A DNA stretch of 64,000 nucleotides from Rhizobium lentis (GTDB lineage Bacteria; Pseudomonadota; Alphaproteobacteria; Rhizobiales; Rhizobiaceae): assembly GCF_017352135.1 (NCBI RefSeq), contig NZ_CP071455.1:558001-622000 (forward strand), given 5' to 3'. A model generated the notes under the pieces. That model ran no database searches. It saw nothing but the letters and a program-made list of their open reading frames with translations, and was not told the origin of the DNA. The translations under genes and the position numbers were made by a program. Of this stretch, positions 1 to 8,791 are shown in pieces; positions within the stretch are counted from its first letter, which is position 1, and every line of letters begins with the position of its first letter.

Positions 1-784
1 GGATGCGCCTGAGGGCACCGGATTGAACTGCTGCCCTGGCGATGTAACCTGGTAGAGCGACCACACCAATTCCTTTGATGGCCGCTTGCTGAAGACCAAC
101 CATGTCGTCTCCAATCAGTCGGGGTGTCAGCGGCACCACAACTTCGTCTCTCGCCTGGCGCGCATGACGTAATCGCCAGACCGGCGAAACCCCGGTCCTC
201 ATCATGAACAGCGACGGATGAGTCTGGAGATCTTGAGGGCGTTTTGGAGCACCATTTTTTTCGATATAATCAGTTCCGGCAAAGAGATACCAGGGGGCGG
301 GCGCAAGCGTCCGCTGGACGAGGTTGGAATCGGGAAGAGGATCGGAATGCGCCCGGACCGCGAGGTCAAAATTCTCACCGACGATATCCACCGTCCGGTC
401 GGCAGCATGGGCGAAGATATTGACCTTGGGATACTTCACCAGAAAATCGGCAATAATATCCGCCATGGCAAACTGCATCGTTGCGACACCCGCCGTGCAG
501 CGCACAGTGCCGGTCGGCTCGGTTAGCCGGTGCCTTATTGTCGTTTCCGCCATTTCGGCTTCACGCAGCATGGCGACGGCGTGGCGATAAAAGTCGCTTC
601 CCGCGTCCGTCATACTGAAACGACGTGACGTTCGGTTGAGCAAGCGGACCCCGAGTTCCTTCTCGAGCTCCTGCATACGGTGGCTGAGTGTCGACTTCGG
701 CACTCGAAGTGTTCGGCCAGCTGCCGTGAAGCCTCCGCGATCGACGATTTGCACATAGTAAAAGAAATCATTTAAATCGAGCAT
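1..784 (-). CDS. LysR-family transcriptional regulator (3' end beyond window)
   Basis: The reading frame stays open from an ATG at 784 to the window edge (261 codons), so the last 40 or so residues of a usual 300-residue LysR protein are missing. The N-terminus (MLDLNDFFYYVQIVDRGGFT) and the following VPKSTLSHRMQELEKELG are a typical LysR winged helix-turn-helix. The rest fits the substrate-binding fold of the family. It is transcribed away from the AraC remnant at 947, so the 785-946 stretch probably holds its promoter. No target gene can be named, because the neighbours on this side are remnants. Confidence 0.85.
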   Translation of the reverse strand, partial: MLDLNDFFYYVQIVDRGGFTAAGRTLRVPKSTLSHRMQELEKELGVRLLNRTSRRFSMTDAGSDFYRHAVAMLREAEMAETTIRHRLTEPTGTVRCTAGVATMQFAMADIIADFLVKYPKVNIFAHAADRTVDIVGENFDLAVRAHSDPLPDSNLVQRTLAPAPWYLFAGTDYIEKNGAPKRPQDLQTHPSLFMMRTGVSPVWRLRHARQARDEVVVPLTPRLIGDDMVGLQQAAIKGIGVVALPGYIARAAVQSGALRRI

Positions 785-946
785 CACACATCGTTCATTT
801 GGTCGGACGTTGCGTTGTGGTTTTGACGGCTTTTGAGCCATTCGTCCAGACACTAGCTAATGCCGGATACTGAATTTGAGGGATTTGCTGTCTCAGGGTC
901 GCGTTAAACGACTCTCTTGTTCACCTACCCGCTAGCGAGGAAGCCG

Positions 947-1181
947 ATGTCTGCAGGCCATGAGCCACTGGCTCGCATTGACACGGTCTTGAGGGTTCGT
1001 CCCGAGCTCCAGTACTTTTGTCATTTCAGGCTCGTGGAGCCTTTCTCATCCCGATGCAGGCTCAGGATGGGCAGCATTTCATATCGCCATCAGGGGCGAT
1101 GGAGAGCCCGGATTTAAGCTTGTCACGCTCAAGGCAGGAGATGTGATCTTACCGCCACAGCCTGCAGACCAAGGGATGTAA
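947..1181 (+). pseudogene. AraC-type regulator remnant, N-terminal cupin part, frameshifted
   Basis: From the ATG at 947 the frame reads EPLARIDTVLRVRPELQYFCHF, as in the cupin-type N-terminal domain of AraC regulators that act beside oxidoreductase genes. Near 1030 the similarity moves to the +1 frame (SWSLSHPDAGSGWAAFHIAI, then LVTLKAGDVILPP) and then ends. The DNA-binding C-terminal half is absent. The 3' end runs into an oppositely oriented hydrolase remnant near 1150-1165, as expected of a deletion junction. Family assignment is by motif recognition only. Confidence 0.55.
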
Positions 1182-1396
1182 GGCGCCTGCACAATCGCCA
1201 TTGAGATACCGGGCGGACCGTGCCCTGTGGCGAAATCGGCGATCATTTGGTCAACGTATTCGCCGTGGCGCTGCAGATTGGTGTCACCCCGTACGATCGG
1301 CAGATGCGGAGCCGATGCGGCCTGAGAAAAAGCCGGAACGGAGAAGCTTGCTGAGGCAGCCAGAGCTGCCTGCAGGAGGTTTCTAGTGACGGTCAT
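1150..1396 (-). pseudogene. Serine beta-lactamase-family hydrolase, N-terminal remnant
   Basis: An ATG at 1396 is preceded by AGAGGATC and starts an export signal (MTVTRNLLQAALAASASFSV...AFSQA). It continues with VDQMIADFATGHGPPGISMA and IVQAPYIPW, which matches the start of secreted class C beta-lactamase-like hydrolases. Those proteins are about 350-400 residues long and carry SxxK shortly after this point. Here the similarity stops after about 80 residues, where the sequence becomes that of the opposing AraC remnant. The encoded 105-residue product cannot be an active hydrolase. Confidence 0.5.
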
Positions 1397-1879
1397 GGTT
1401 TGATCCTCTGGCGCAAGGGAATGCCTTTGGCTGCATCGGGTCCGATGCCCCTTACGTAACGTTGATTTTAAGATTGCTCGAAAGAAAAGCCGATTGGGTG
1501 CGTGGTCCCTGTTCAGGCTTTAGCGGTGAAAGAGTGTGAGAACTTCGTGCATTTGGTTCGTCTGCTCCTTGCGTTGCGATGAACAAAAGTTAGGAGGAAC
1601 CTCAGGCATTGTGGATGGCCGTGCCGCTCACTCTCTTGTCCCAGAGGATCGTTTCACGATGGCCAAGTGCGGTCGAGTTCAGGCGCGTCTACAATCGGGC
1701 CGACCCGACAGATCTGCATTGAAAAGACGAAACGAACATCACGCCGTCGTCCAATGGGTAGGACTTCAGGTTGCGTTTTTGCTGACTTTTGGGCTGCTCG
1801 TGACAAGGCTAACTTATCCTGGTCACGAACGAAATGAACCGCCGCGAGTGAGCTGGTTGAGTTCAAAAGGAGAAACGCA
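1397..1879. other. Intergenic stretch, no gene supported
   Basis: Short open frames on both strands lack family features and good ribosome sites. The only functional signal I see is AAAGGAGAAACGCA directly before the ATG of the isochorismatase-family gene. The 5' leader and promoter of that gene should lie here. Confidence 0.5.
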
Positions 1880-2497
1880 ATGACCAACCGCACCTACGAA
1901 CCTCTTACCGCCGACAATGCCGCCGTCATTCTGGTCGACCATCAGGTTGGTCTCATGACAGGCGTGCGTGATTATTCCACTGGCGAACTCAAACACAATG
2001 TTGTCGCGCTCGCAAAGGCGGCGAAGGCCTTAAACCTGCCGATCGTCGTCGTCACCACGGCTCGCGACAGCATGTGGGGGCCGACCATTCCCGAACTCGT
2101 CGAAGCGCTGCCGGGCATCGAGATCATCGACCGTTCCTCGGTCAATGCTTATGACGACGAACGCGTCGCCAAGGCAATTGAGGCAACCGGCCGCAAGAAG
2201 TTGATCTTCGCGGGCATTTCTCTGGAAGTCTGCGCGGCTTTCCCGGCCATGACGGCAGTCGCCCGCGGCCTCGACGCTTATATTGCCGTGGATGCTTCGG
2301 GCACCTTCAGCGAAACCAAGCGGCAAGCGGGCCTCCTTCGCATGCAGCAGGCGGGCGTCATCCTGTCCGACTACGCCACCCTCATGGTGGAGATCCTCAA
2401 GGATAACGGCCGCCCGGAAGCCGGAGCCGTCTACGCCGCCCTCGACATGCCCTGGGCCACTCTTGTCGGCCAGGTCGCCAAGGCATACGGCAAGTAA
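1880..2497 (+). CDS. Isochorismatase-family (cysteine) hydrolase
   Basis: This 205-residue protein has the isochorismatase-like hydrolase fold. VILVDHQVGLMTG near residue 15 supplies the catalytic Asp. FAGISLEVCAAFPAM near residue 110 carries the nucleophilic Cys. The length and the VDHQ/SLEVC form resemble YcaC-type hydrolases, whose substrates are usually unknown. The start is fixed by AGGAG nine bases upstream. It stands alone between two remnants and an IS mosaic, so context gives no hint of its substrate. A cytosolic amidohydrolase is likely; the true substrate is open. Confidence 0.85.
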   Translation: MTNRTYEPLTADNAAVILVDHQVGLMTGVRDYSTGELKHNVVALAKAAKALNLPIVVVTTARDSMWGPTIPELVEALPGIEIIDRSSVNAYDDERVAKAIEATGRKKLIFAGISLEVCAAFPAMTAVARGLDAYIAVDASGTFSETKRQAGLLRMQQAGVILSDYATLMVEILKDNGRPEAGAVYAALDMPWATLVGQVAKAYGK

Positions 2498-2621
2498 ATC
2501 CCAACGACTATATCCGACCATCACGCGTCGCGAGACCTATTCGCCTGAGCGGCTTAGCTAGCCGCTTCTGTCACGAACTCGACCGGTTTCGCGCTTGCGG
2601 TCACTCTTGCCAGAACTAGGC

Positions 2622-2686
2622 CCTGTTGACAAAGTAAGGTAGCCATATCTTGGCTGCGGCCAGAGCGAGGAAGGCCTCGAAGGATT
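2622..2686 (-). mobile_element. IS5-type insertion sequence end remnant
   Basis: The minus strand encodes the tail of an IS5-like transposase (FEAFLALAAAKIWLPYFVNRA, stop) followed by the terminal CTTTGTCAACAGGGCC. Only about 65 bp of this element remain, joined directly to the middle of an IS3 orfA. It marks one IS inserting into, or recombining with, another. The IS5 assignment rests on the C-terminal motif and the end sequence only. Confidence 0.45.
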
Positions 2687-2793
2687 TTCGGCTGAAAGCG
2701 CTTGAGGACGAGAACGCGAGGCTAAAGAAGCTGCTCGCCGAACAGATGCTCGATGCGGCCGCACTGCGCGAGCTTCTCGCAAAAAAATGGTAG
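2686..2793 (+). pseudogene. IS3 orfA remnant (C-terminal third)
   Basis: The frame reads [20 protein letters not shown] and ends LAKKW-stop, which is the leucine-zipper end of OrfA from IS3-family elements. The helix-turn-helix half is missing. The run of seven A at 2781-2787 just before the stop is a classical -1 slippage site that would fuse OrfA to OrfB in an intact element. Confidence 0.7.
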
Positions 2794-3716
2794 GGCCCGC
2801 TGCCAAGCGTGACGCCGTCGCGCATCTGAAGGCTGTGATGGGGCTTTCGGAACGGCGGGCCTGCCAGATCATATCCGCCGACCGCAAGACGGTGCGCTAC
2901 CAGTCGAACCGACCGCCGGAGACCGAGTTGCGAGCGAAGCTGCGCGAGTTGGCTAATGAGCGACCGCGTTTCGGTTACCGTCGACTGTTCGTCTTGCTTC
3001 GGCGGGAGGGAGAGCCGTCCGGGGTCAACCGTATCTACCGCCTGTATCGCGAGGAAGGGCTTTCAGTACGCAAACGTAAGGCCCGACGGCGCGCCGTCGG
3101 CACGCGTGCGCCGATCCTGGTCGAAGCGAAGGCCAATGCCCGCTGGTCGCTGGATTTCGTCCACGACCAGTTCGCCTGCGGCAGACGCTTTCGCGTGCTC
3201 AACATCGTCGATGATGTGACGCGTGAATGCCTGGCAGCAATCCCGGACACCTCAATCTCCGGCCGCCGCGTTGCACGCGAACTGACGACGCTGATCGAGC
3301 GGCGTGGCAAACCCGGAATGATTGTCTCCGATAACGGCACCGAGCTCACCTCGAATGCCATCCTTGCCTGGTCGAGGGATCACAAGGTCGAGTGGCATTA
3401 CATCGCGCCGGGAAAGCCAATGCAGAACGGCTATGTCGAGAGTTTCAACGGGCGAATGCGTGACGAACTGCTCAACGAGAGTCTGTTCTTCGGCCTCGAT
3501 CACGCCCGGAGCGCCATCGCGGAATGGGCGGACGATTATAATCATTTCCGGCCGCACTCATCCCTCGGATATCAGACCCCGGCAGGCTATGCCGGGTCCA
3601 TCGCCGCAACCGGCTCCAACGCTACGCAAGATGAAAGCTTCGCGTTTCCGCCGGTTGCTCCCACCGCGCCAATTGGCGTATCGAAAACTGCCGGGGCTCT
3701 AATCGCCGCTGGATGA
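2787..3716 (+). CDS. IS3-family transposase OrfB (DDE integrase core)
   Basis: This 309-residue protein carries the rve integrase core: [10 protein letters not shown] (first Asp), IVSDNGTE (second Asp) and the Glu in [12 protein letters not shown]. The HTH_21-like region near residues 20-80 ([16 protein letters not shown]) is typical of the IS407 group. In an intact element it would be made as an OrfAB fusion by -1 slippage at the A7 run that overlaps its ATG. Here the frame is complete but the partner orfA and the left IS end are lost, so activity is doubtful. Confidence 0.9.
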   Translation: MVGPAAKRDAVAHLKAVMGLSERRACQIISADRKTVRYQSNRPPETELRAKLRELANERPRFGYRRLFVLLRREGEPSGVNRIYRLYREEGLSVRKRKARRRAVGTRAPILVEAKANARWSLDFVHDQFACGRRFRVLNIVDDVTRECLAAIPDTSISGRRVARELTTLIERRGKPGMIVSDNGTELTSNAILAWSRDHKVEWHYIAPGKPMQNGYVESFNGRMRDELLNESLFFGLDHARSAIAEWADDYNHFRPHSSLGYQTPAGYAGSIAATGSNATQDESFAFPPVAPTAPIGVSKTAGALIAAG

Positions 3717-4293
3717 AAGTTCCGTGGCAGGTCAGATTGCCGATCTCGCTACCGCTTGGCTCCGCTGACGGGGAATCGGCCAACTTCCGCAAGACCTCAC
3801 GGTCAACCAAGTGGGCAACCATCGGATGAATCTTGATGTCTCCCCGCTTGGCGACGTGGTGGAAATTCGTTAGCACCATCGTTGCCAGCTCGCGCGTGGG
3901 CGCGATCACATCGAGCAGCCAAACGGTGTCACCACTCTTCCGGTCTTCCGGCTTCAGCCGGACCGGAAACACACCCGCCTTAGCCTGTTCCGAAATCCCC
4001 GCATCAACCTCGGCGCTCACTGCCGCCCAGATGGCAATTGCTGGCGGTTCGATGCCTGTGACGGCCTTGGGCATCGCAATGGCGATTCTGTCGTTAATCA
4101 AAGGATCGACAACCAGATGGTGGAGGTCGGATAACATCTGGCTACGGTAGCGCGGCACTGAGCTCATCGCGAGAACAACCTGCCCAAAGGTTGATTGCAA
4201 AGCCGCCTTAGCTCCTGCAAGCTTCTTCTTCGTCTCTTCAGATAACGCGTTTTGGCTTGAACTAGCCGACGCTTCGGTCGCAATGTTATCCAT
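3622..4293 (-). CDS. HlyC-like toxin-activating lysine acyltransferase, C-terminus replaced by IS
   Basis: The family transfers acyl groups from acyl-ACP to lysines of RTX-type proteins in the cytoplasm. Seen here are the core [17 protein letters not shown], an AIAIWAAVS strand and [13 protein letters not shown], which keeps the Asp of the family's SGDRKW-IDWIAP motif. The position of the HlyC catalytic His (PLHR) is Tyr (PRYR). The final 38 or so residues are read from the right end of the IS3 element, so the native C-terminus is lost. I chose ATG 4293, preceded by GGGGCTGGGGATAC, over an upstream ATG at 4347. No RTX gene is in the window. It is downstream of, but 440 bp from, the MNIO operon. 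Confidence 0.7.
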   Translation of the reverse strand: MDNIATEASASSSQNALSEETKKKLAGAKAALQSTFGQVVLAMSSVPRYRSQMLSDLHHLVVDPLINDRIAIAMPKAVTGIEPPAIAIWAAVSAEVDAGISEQAKAGVFPVRLKPEDRKSGDTVWLLDVIAPTRELATMVLTNFHHVAKRGDIKIHPMVAHLVDREVLRKLADSPSAEPSGSEIGNLTCHGTFIQRRLEPRQFSIRQLARWEQPAETRSFHLA

Positions 4294-4732
4294 GTATCCC
4301 CAGCCCCATGGGTTACCAGCTAAATCTCGATATAGAGTTGCAATCACCCCGACTGCGATTATGAAACGGAGATTATAAATTGAATTGACAATTCCAAGTG
4401 AAATTGACGCGCGATGCTCTCACTGAGTGAATAATTTCGCCCGCGTCCTCTTCCGGCCAATAATGGCCGAGGCATACCCTCTTGCGGCTGCCTGTCGATC
4501 GACCGATGCAGCTTGGCGAACCCTGCCGACGTGGCAGGGCGCAAAGGGCCGGGAGCGAGGTATTGGCTGGGGTGAATGAGCCTCCAATGGTATGCCGAAC
4601 GATCTTACGATCTTGACGGTTATTCAATGTGTCATGTCCCGACTTCATCTCCACACTGAAGATTGACTTATGGCGGAACGCTACCCGCATAACCTGATCT
4701 CAACAGCCGAGACGACGATTCGAATGTCTGCT
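4294..4732. other. Intergenic stretch with no supported gene
   Basis: Two overlapping minus-strand open frames here have no family features, poor codon use and no convincing ribosome site. The stretch lies between the DUF3307 gene and the acyltransferase gene, both on the minus strand. It could carry the terminator of the former and the promoter of the latter, but I see no clear stem-loop with a T tract. Confidence 0.45.
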
Positions 4733-5122
4733 TCAAGAAATGAACACAGTATCCCAGGCCACGATCGCCAAGATTGCCGAATAGGTCAGGTGATGAGCGA
4801 GCTGGTCGGCACCGTGAAGTATCCAGAATGAACGAGTATTGACCGGGTGCGGCTGACGTTGACCGTGGATGGCCTTCAAGTGGTCGATGAGGAAATGGAT
4901 CAGAAACTCGCCGGAGGCAATGGCGAAAATCCACATCGGATCCGTGATTGCAACCAAGAGGATTGGCGCGGTGGCGACGGCGTGGATGCCAGCGTGGACA
5001 TAAGCGCCCGGCTTCTTGAAGTTCCCTTTGCCGGCAATCATCCATTCGGGCTGCAGGACATAGTCAGCCATGAAGTGCTTGGTTTGCAACCAAATCAGCG
5101 TTGTGAGCAGCAGCATCGTCAT
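4733..5122 (-). CDS. DUF3307 family membrane protein
   Basis: This 129-residue protein has a hydrophobic N-terminus (MTMLLLTTLIWLQTKHFMAD) and several further membrane-like segments. The motifs KHFMADYVLQ, YVHAGIHAVAT and HFLIDHLKA fit the DUF3307 family, which has regularly spaced His and Asp residues near the membrane. Its function is unknown. The start lies 6 bp after the stop of the upstream cyclase gene, so it is the last gene of the MNIO operon. Conserved His/Asp in a small membrane protein could bind a metal or haem; that is only a suggestion. Confidence 0.75.
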   Translation of the reverse strand: MTMLLLTTLIWLQTKHFMADYVLQPEWMIAGKGNFKKPGAYVHAGIHAVATAPILLVAITDPMWIFAIASGEFLIHFLIDHLKAIHGQRQPHPVNTRSFWILHGADQLAHHLTYSAILAIVAWDTVFIS

Positions 5123-5128
5123 GCTCCT

Positions 5129-6991
5129 TCAGTCCGCCATAACCGCCGGATCGATCGTGTGCACTCGGACCGGCGCGATCCTTCCCCGTATGCCGACGCA
5201 GCCAAGCGGCCTTGTCTGAATAAGGTCTCGGGTCTTTCGAAGCGTTTCGTCGCTTAGCGCAATTTCCACGCCTTTGTCCTTGGCCACGCCAACGAGCCGG
5301 CTCGCGAGATTGACGACGTCGCCGATCGCCGTATAGCTGAGGCGTTCAGTCGAGCCGATATTGCCGACAAGGGCCACGCCGGTGTTGATGCCGATACGCA
5401 CCCGAATCTCATCATGCTTGGGCGCAATCGGCGCCATGGCATGCATCGCATCGCGAATTGCCGCTGCGGCGCGGCACGCGCGCAATGCATGATCCGGCAC
5501 ATTGCCGGGGGCATTCCAGATCGCCATCACCGCATCGCCGATGAATTTGTCGACTGTGCCGCCTTCGGCATGAATAGCGGCGATCGACAGGGTCAGAAAC
5601 CGCGTCAGGCTTGGTTCAACGCCAGCGCCGAACTCTTCCGTGAGTTCCGTAAAGCCTGGCAAATCCGCAAACAACACCGTTATGTCCCTGAGTTCGCCGC
5701 CGGGACGAGGCTTAAGACCGCCGTCGACAAGGGGACGAACGACCTCGACGGGCATGAAGCGCGCGAACGCGGCAAGGCCACTCGACATGCGCTTCAAGGC
5801 GGAGGAGAAATGATCGAGTTCAGTCAACAGCGCCGGGCGATGTTCCACCGCGTCGAGTTCGAACCTCTCGATCATATGCAGCTGCTCGGCCAGGCGCGAC
5901 AGTGGCCGAGCGAAGAGAATTCTGGCAAACAGGATCGCCGTCACAGCGGCCAACACAGCAATGCCCCCGATGATGAAGATCAGTCGCTCGGTATTGGCGT
6001 CGATGTCGCCGGCAAAAGTCGCCCGCGGTATGGCGGTTACCAGACGCCAGTCTTCGAACGGCAACTTGCCAGATGACACGAAGATTGGGCCGAGCGCCTT
6101 GCTTGCCACCAGCGTCCGGGAACCGTCTGGTTTTTCGGCGCTGGCAGCCAGGGCGACTGCCGCGGCCAGAGCGTCGGAGGCGGCAAAATCCTTGAGATGA
6201 GCAGCGACCATACCGTCTGACGGCTCGGATGTCGCCAGTACCGCGTTATCCCGCGCTAGCACAAAGGCCTTGCTGCCTTCCGGCATCTTGAGCCCTCCAA
6301 GGATGGCCGACAACCGATGCAGGCTGACCGCCACCATCACCACACCTTCGAAATGGCCGAACACCTCGACTTTCTTCGAGACGACAATCGCCGGTTCGAA
6401 GCCGTTCGGAAGGATATTGACGAGACTCCAGGCCGGTTCTGCACTGGTCCGGCCAAGTCTGTACCATGGCGAGCCCTCCGGAACGTAGACACTCTCGGCC
6501 TTCAGCCGATTTTCGAAAAAAATATCGCCAGGGATTGGCTTGTAGAGATCGCGGCGTAGCGGACGCGGCTTGCTCAGGGGTGCCCAACCGATCTCCACCA
6601 TTTCGATCTCGCCATCCGGCAGCGCGTGCGCCCCAAAGAAGCGCCCGTCCGGGAAGCCGAAACCGATCCAGGCAATCGCCGGCTGTTCACGCAGCAACGA
6701 CAGGAAAAGGAATTCGCGCTTCACCTCGTCGTCCGGCCTGATCGCTCCCTGGAAAAAGACCGATCTGACGATCTCCGCGCTGCTCGAAACCAGCGCCAGA
6801 TTAGAAGAAAGCTCGTTGCGGACCGCAGCGGTGCTCTGAGCATCGAGGCTCGCGACGACCGCCTCAATATTCCGGCTTGCGGTACGATACCAGACCAGGT
6901 GGACGAGCGCCGCCGTCGACAACACCGCAAGCAGCAGCAGTGCAGTGACCGCACGCCCCATCTTTATGCGTGGGAATGTTCTAGCGTTCAT
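5129..6991 (-). CDS. Membrane-anchored class III adenylate/guanylate cyclase
   Basis: In order, this 620-residue protein has a membrane helix (about 12-32), a large periplasmic Cache-like sensor region (about 35-330), a second helix (about 335-357), a HAMP-like linker and a class III cyclase domain (about 425-600). The catalytic domain has both metal Asp (LFADLPGF, FIGDAVMAIW), the purine-side Lys (DKFIGD) and the GDVVNLASRL motif, so it should be active. It probably makes cAMP in response to a periplasmic signal. Its start overlaps the end of the NDH-2-like gene by 11 bp, which ties it to the MNIO operon. Confidence 0.88.
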   Translation of the reverse strand: MNARTFPRIKMGRAVTALLLLAVLSTAALVHLVWYRTASRNIEAVVASLDAQSTAAVRNELSSNLALVSSSAEIVRSVFFQGAIRPDDEVKREFLFLSLLREQPAIAWIGFGFPDGRFFGAHALPDGEIEMVEIGWAPLSKPRPLRRDLYKPIPGDIFFENRLKAESVYVPEGSPWYRLGRTSAEPAWSLVNILPNGFEPAIVVSKKVEVFGHFEGVVMVAVSLHRLSAILGGLKMPEGSKAFVLARDNAVLATSEPSDGMVAAHLKDFAASDALAAAVALAASAEKPDGSRTLVASKALGPIFVSSGKLPFEDWRLVTAIPRATFAGDIDANTERLIFIIGGIAVLAAVTAILFARILFARPLSRLAEQLHMIERFELDAVEHRPALLTELDHFSSALKRMSSGLAAFARFMPVEVVRPLVDGGLKPRPGGELRDITVLFADLPGFTELTEEFGAGVEPSLTRFLTLSIAAIHAEGGTVDKFIGDAVMAIWNAPGNVPDHALRACRAAAAIRDAMHAMAPIAPKHDEIRVRIGINTGVALVGNIGSTERLSYTAIGDVVNLASRLVGVAKDKGVEIALSDETLRKTRDLIQTRPLGCVGIRGRIAPVRVHTIDPAVMAD

Positions 6992-8300
6992 AGCGGTCGG
7001 TAATCAGACGGGCGGCGCGGTCATAGCGGACATAAGCCAGCGCCCAGTCCGCGAACACGACGAAGCGATTGCGGAAGCCCACGAGAAACCAGAGATGGGC
7101 GATGTTCCAAACCAGCCAGGCGGAAAATCCTGAAAGACGGATGCGGCGAAAGTCGGCGACCGCCGCATTGCGTCCGATGGTTGCCAGATTTCCGAAATCG
7201 CGATAGCCGAACAGGCCAGCGGTCCGACCATCGAGACCGGCGAGAATGGCGCGAGCCGCGTGTTCACCCATCTGCTTGGCGGCCGGCGCGACTCCGGGAA
7301 CCGTTCTACCGTTCTTGTCCGTGACCGCCGCGGTGTCGCCGATCACGAAGATCTCGTCATTGCCCGGCGGGTTGAGGTTCCGGTCGACATGAACGCGGCC
7401 GGCGCGATCAGCGGGCACGCCAAGCCATTTGGCCGCCCTGGAGGCCATGACACCGGCCGCCCACAGCACGCAGGATGATCGGATTTGCCGGCCGCCGGCA
7501 AGCGCTACTCCCTCAGAGTCGCAGCGCGTTACCGCTTCCCCGAGGGACACCTCGACGCCGAGCATCTCCAGGTGTCGCCGGGCTTCTCCCGACAATTTCG
7601 CCGGCATGGTCGGCAGAACGATATTGCCGGCTTCGACCAGCACCACGCGAGCTGAGGACGGATCAATGCGCCTGAAGTCACGGACGATGACCTTTCTTGC
7701 CAGCTCGGCGATTGCTCCAGCCAGTTCAACGCCTGTCGGGCCGCCGCCAACAACGACGAAGGTGAGAAACCGCCGCCGCTCGGCTTCGTCCTCGGCTGCC
7801 TCGGCACGTTCGAAGGCCGACAGGATCCGGGCACGGATTTCAGTCGCATCGGCGATTGTTTTCAACCCGGGCGCGGTCTCCGCCCATTCATCCTTTCCTA
7901 AATATGCGTGTCTTGCACCGGTGGCGACGACCAGATAGTCGTAGGCGATGCGACTATTTGTGGTCTGAACGAACCGGTTCTCCTTGTCGATCCCCTCGAC
8001 ACGCTCCATCAGCACAGTGACGTTGGATTGCCGAGAGAGAATGCGGCGGATCGGCATGGCGATCTGGGCTGGCGAAAGCGCGGCCGTCGCGACCTGATAA
8101 AGCAGCGGCTGAAAAAGATGATAGTTGCGCCGATCGACGACCGTCACATCCACGTCCGCGTGCCGAAGCCCCTTGGCGGCGGCAAGGCCGCCAAAACCGG
8201 CTCCGAGGATGACGACCCTCAGGCGGTGACCCGCCGCCTGACGTGCCCCTGGGCTCATGAGCGGCGAGCCGCCACTTGTCTCTTCGACAACGGCGCGCAT
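6981..8300 (-). CDS. Type II NADH dehydrogenase-like FAD-dependent oxidoreductase
   Basis: This 439-residue flavoprotein has an N-terminal FAD-binding Rossmann motif (VVILGAGFGGLAAAKGL, near residue 30) and an internal NAD-binding motif (VVVGGGPTGVELAG, near 185). It also has the FVIGDTAAV stretch that contacts FAD. NYHLFQPLLYQVATAALSP is characteristic of NDH-2 enzymes. The C-terminal WNIAHLWFLVGFRNR segment fits monotopic membrane attachment. NDH-2 moves electrons from NADH to quinone without pumping protons. It lies 3 bp after DoxX and overlaps the cyclase gene, so redox cycling at the membrane appears to be part of this operon. Confidence 0.88.
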   Translation of the reverse strand: MRAVVEETSGGSPLMSPGARQAAGHRLRVVILGAGFGGLAAAKGLRHADVDVTVVDRRNYHLFQPLLYQVATAALSPAQIAMPIRRILSRQSNVTVLMERVEGIDKENRFVQTTNSRIAYDYLVVATGARHAYLGKDEWAETAPGLKTIADATEIRARILSAFERAEAAEDEAERRRFLTFVVVGGGPTGVELAGAIAELARKVIVRDFRRIDPSSARVVLVEAGNIVLPTMPAKLSGEARRHLEMLGVEVSLGEAVTRCDSEGVALAGGRQIRSSCVLWAAGVMASRAAKWLGVPADRAGRVHVDRNLNPPGNDEIFVIGDTAAVTDKNGRTVPGVAPAAKQMGEHAARAILAGLDGRTAGLFGYRDFGNLATIGRNAAVADFRRIRLSGFSAWLVWNIAHLWFLVGFRNRFVVFADWALAYVRYDRAARLITDRYER

Positions 8301-8303
8301 GGC

Positions 8304-8786
8304 TCAGCGCCCCCTCGGAAACAGGCGCGCTGCCAGATAATCGAGCGAAATGGCGCCTGCCCCGCGCGTCAGGATCAACAGCAACGGCGCCGTCCAGAGC
8401 AAATGGTCCGGCCAGTTCTGCGGGTAGACGAGGAGCTGGATCGTCGAGATGACGCAAAGCAGCATAATGGCGGCAGGGCGAGAGAACAGGCCTAGAAAAA
8501 TCAAGATCGAGCCAGTCACTTCGGCCGTCGTCGCAAGCACGGCGGCCACGCCGGGATCGATGACGGGCAGCTGGTATTCAAGGGTGAACAGCTGAATTGT
8601 CACCGGCCAGGAGGCAAGCTTGCTCTGCGACGACTGCCAGAAGACGTGGGCGACCGCCAGACGGGAAACAAGTTGGGCGAGCGACAAGGGCAGGCTGTTG
8701 AAGCTCTCGAGAGCGGCGACATAAAGTCCAATAATACCGCCTCTGTGTCGCGTCGAAGAAGGGGACATCATAGTCATGATTTCCAT
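8304..8786 (-). CDS. DoxX family membrane protein
   Basis: This small (about 160 residues) protein has four likely membrane helices. SRLAVAHVFWQSSQSKLASW and EVTGSILIFLGLFSRPAAI are typical of DoxX proteins, often tied to thiol or quinone redox chemistry. DoxX genes are common companions of DUF692/DUF2063 genes. ATG 8777, nine bases further in, has a better AGGA spacing and could be the true start. It lies 5 bp after the DUF2063 gene and 3 bp before the NDH-2-like gene, so translation is probably coupled. Confidence 0.88.
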   Translation of the reverse strand: MEIMTMMSPSSTRHRGGIIGLYVAALESFNSLPLSLAQLVSRLAVAHVFWQSSQSKLASWPVTIQLFTLEYQLPVIDPGVAAVLATTAEVTGSILIFLGLFSRPAAIMLLCVISTIQLLVYPQNWPDHLLWTAPLLLILTRGAGAISLDYLAARLFPRGR

Positions 8787-8791
8787 CCTGT

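Larger units (their letters stand above)
2686..3742 (+). mobile_element. IS3-family (IS407-like) element, 5' truncated
   Basis: This element keeps the 3' part of orfA, an A7 slippery run at 2781-2787 and complete orfB. The left inverted repeat and the first two thirds of orfA are gone, replaced by an IS5-type end. The likely right terminal repeat lies at 3717-3742 and ends in GTGGCAGGTCA. The element then passes straight into the acyltransferase gene on the other strand. Without the left end it should be unable to transpose by itself. Confidence 0.75.

Noticed and set aside
2616..2825. A 69-codon minus-strand frame as a gene
   Set aside because: Only its last 21 or so codons match an IS5-type transposase end; the rest is antisense to IS3 orfA.
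4359..4690. Two overlapping minus-strand frames
   Set aside because: No family features and no ribosome sites; kept as intergenic.
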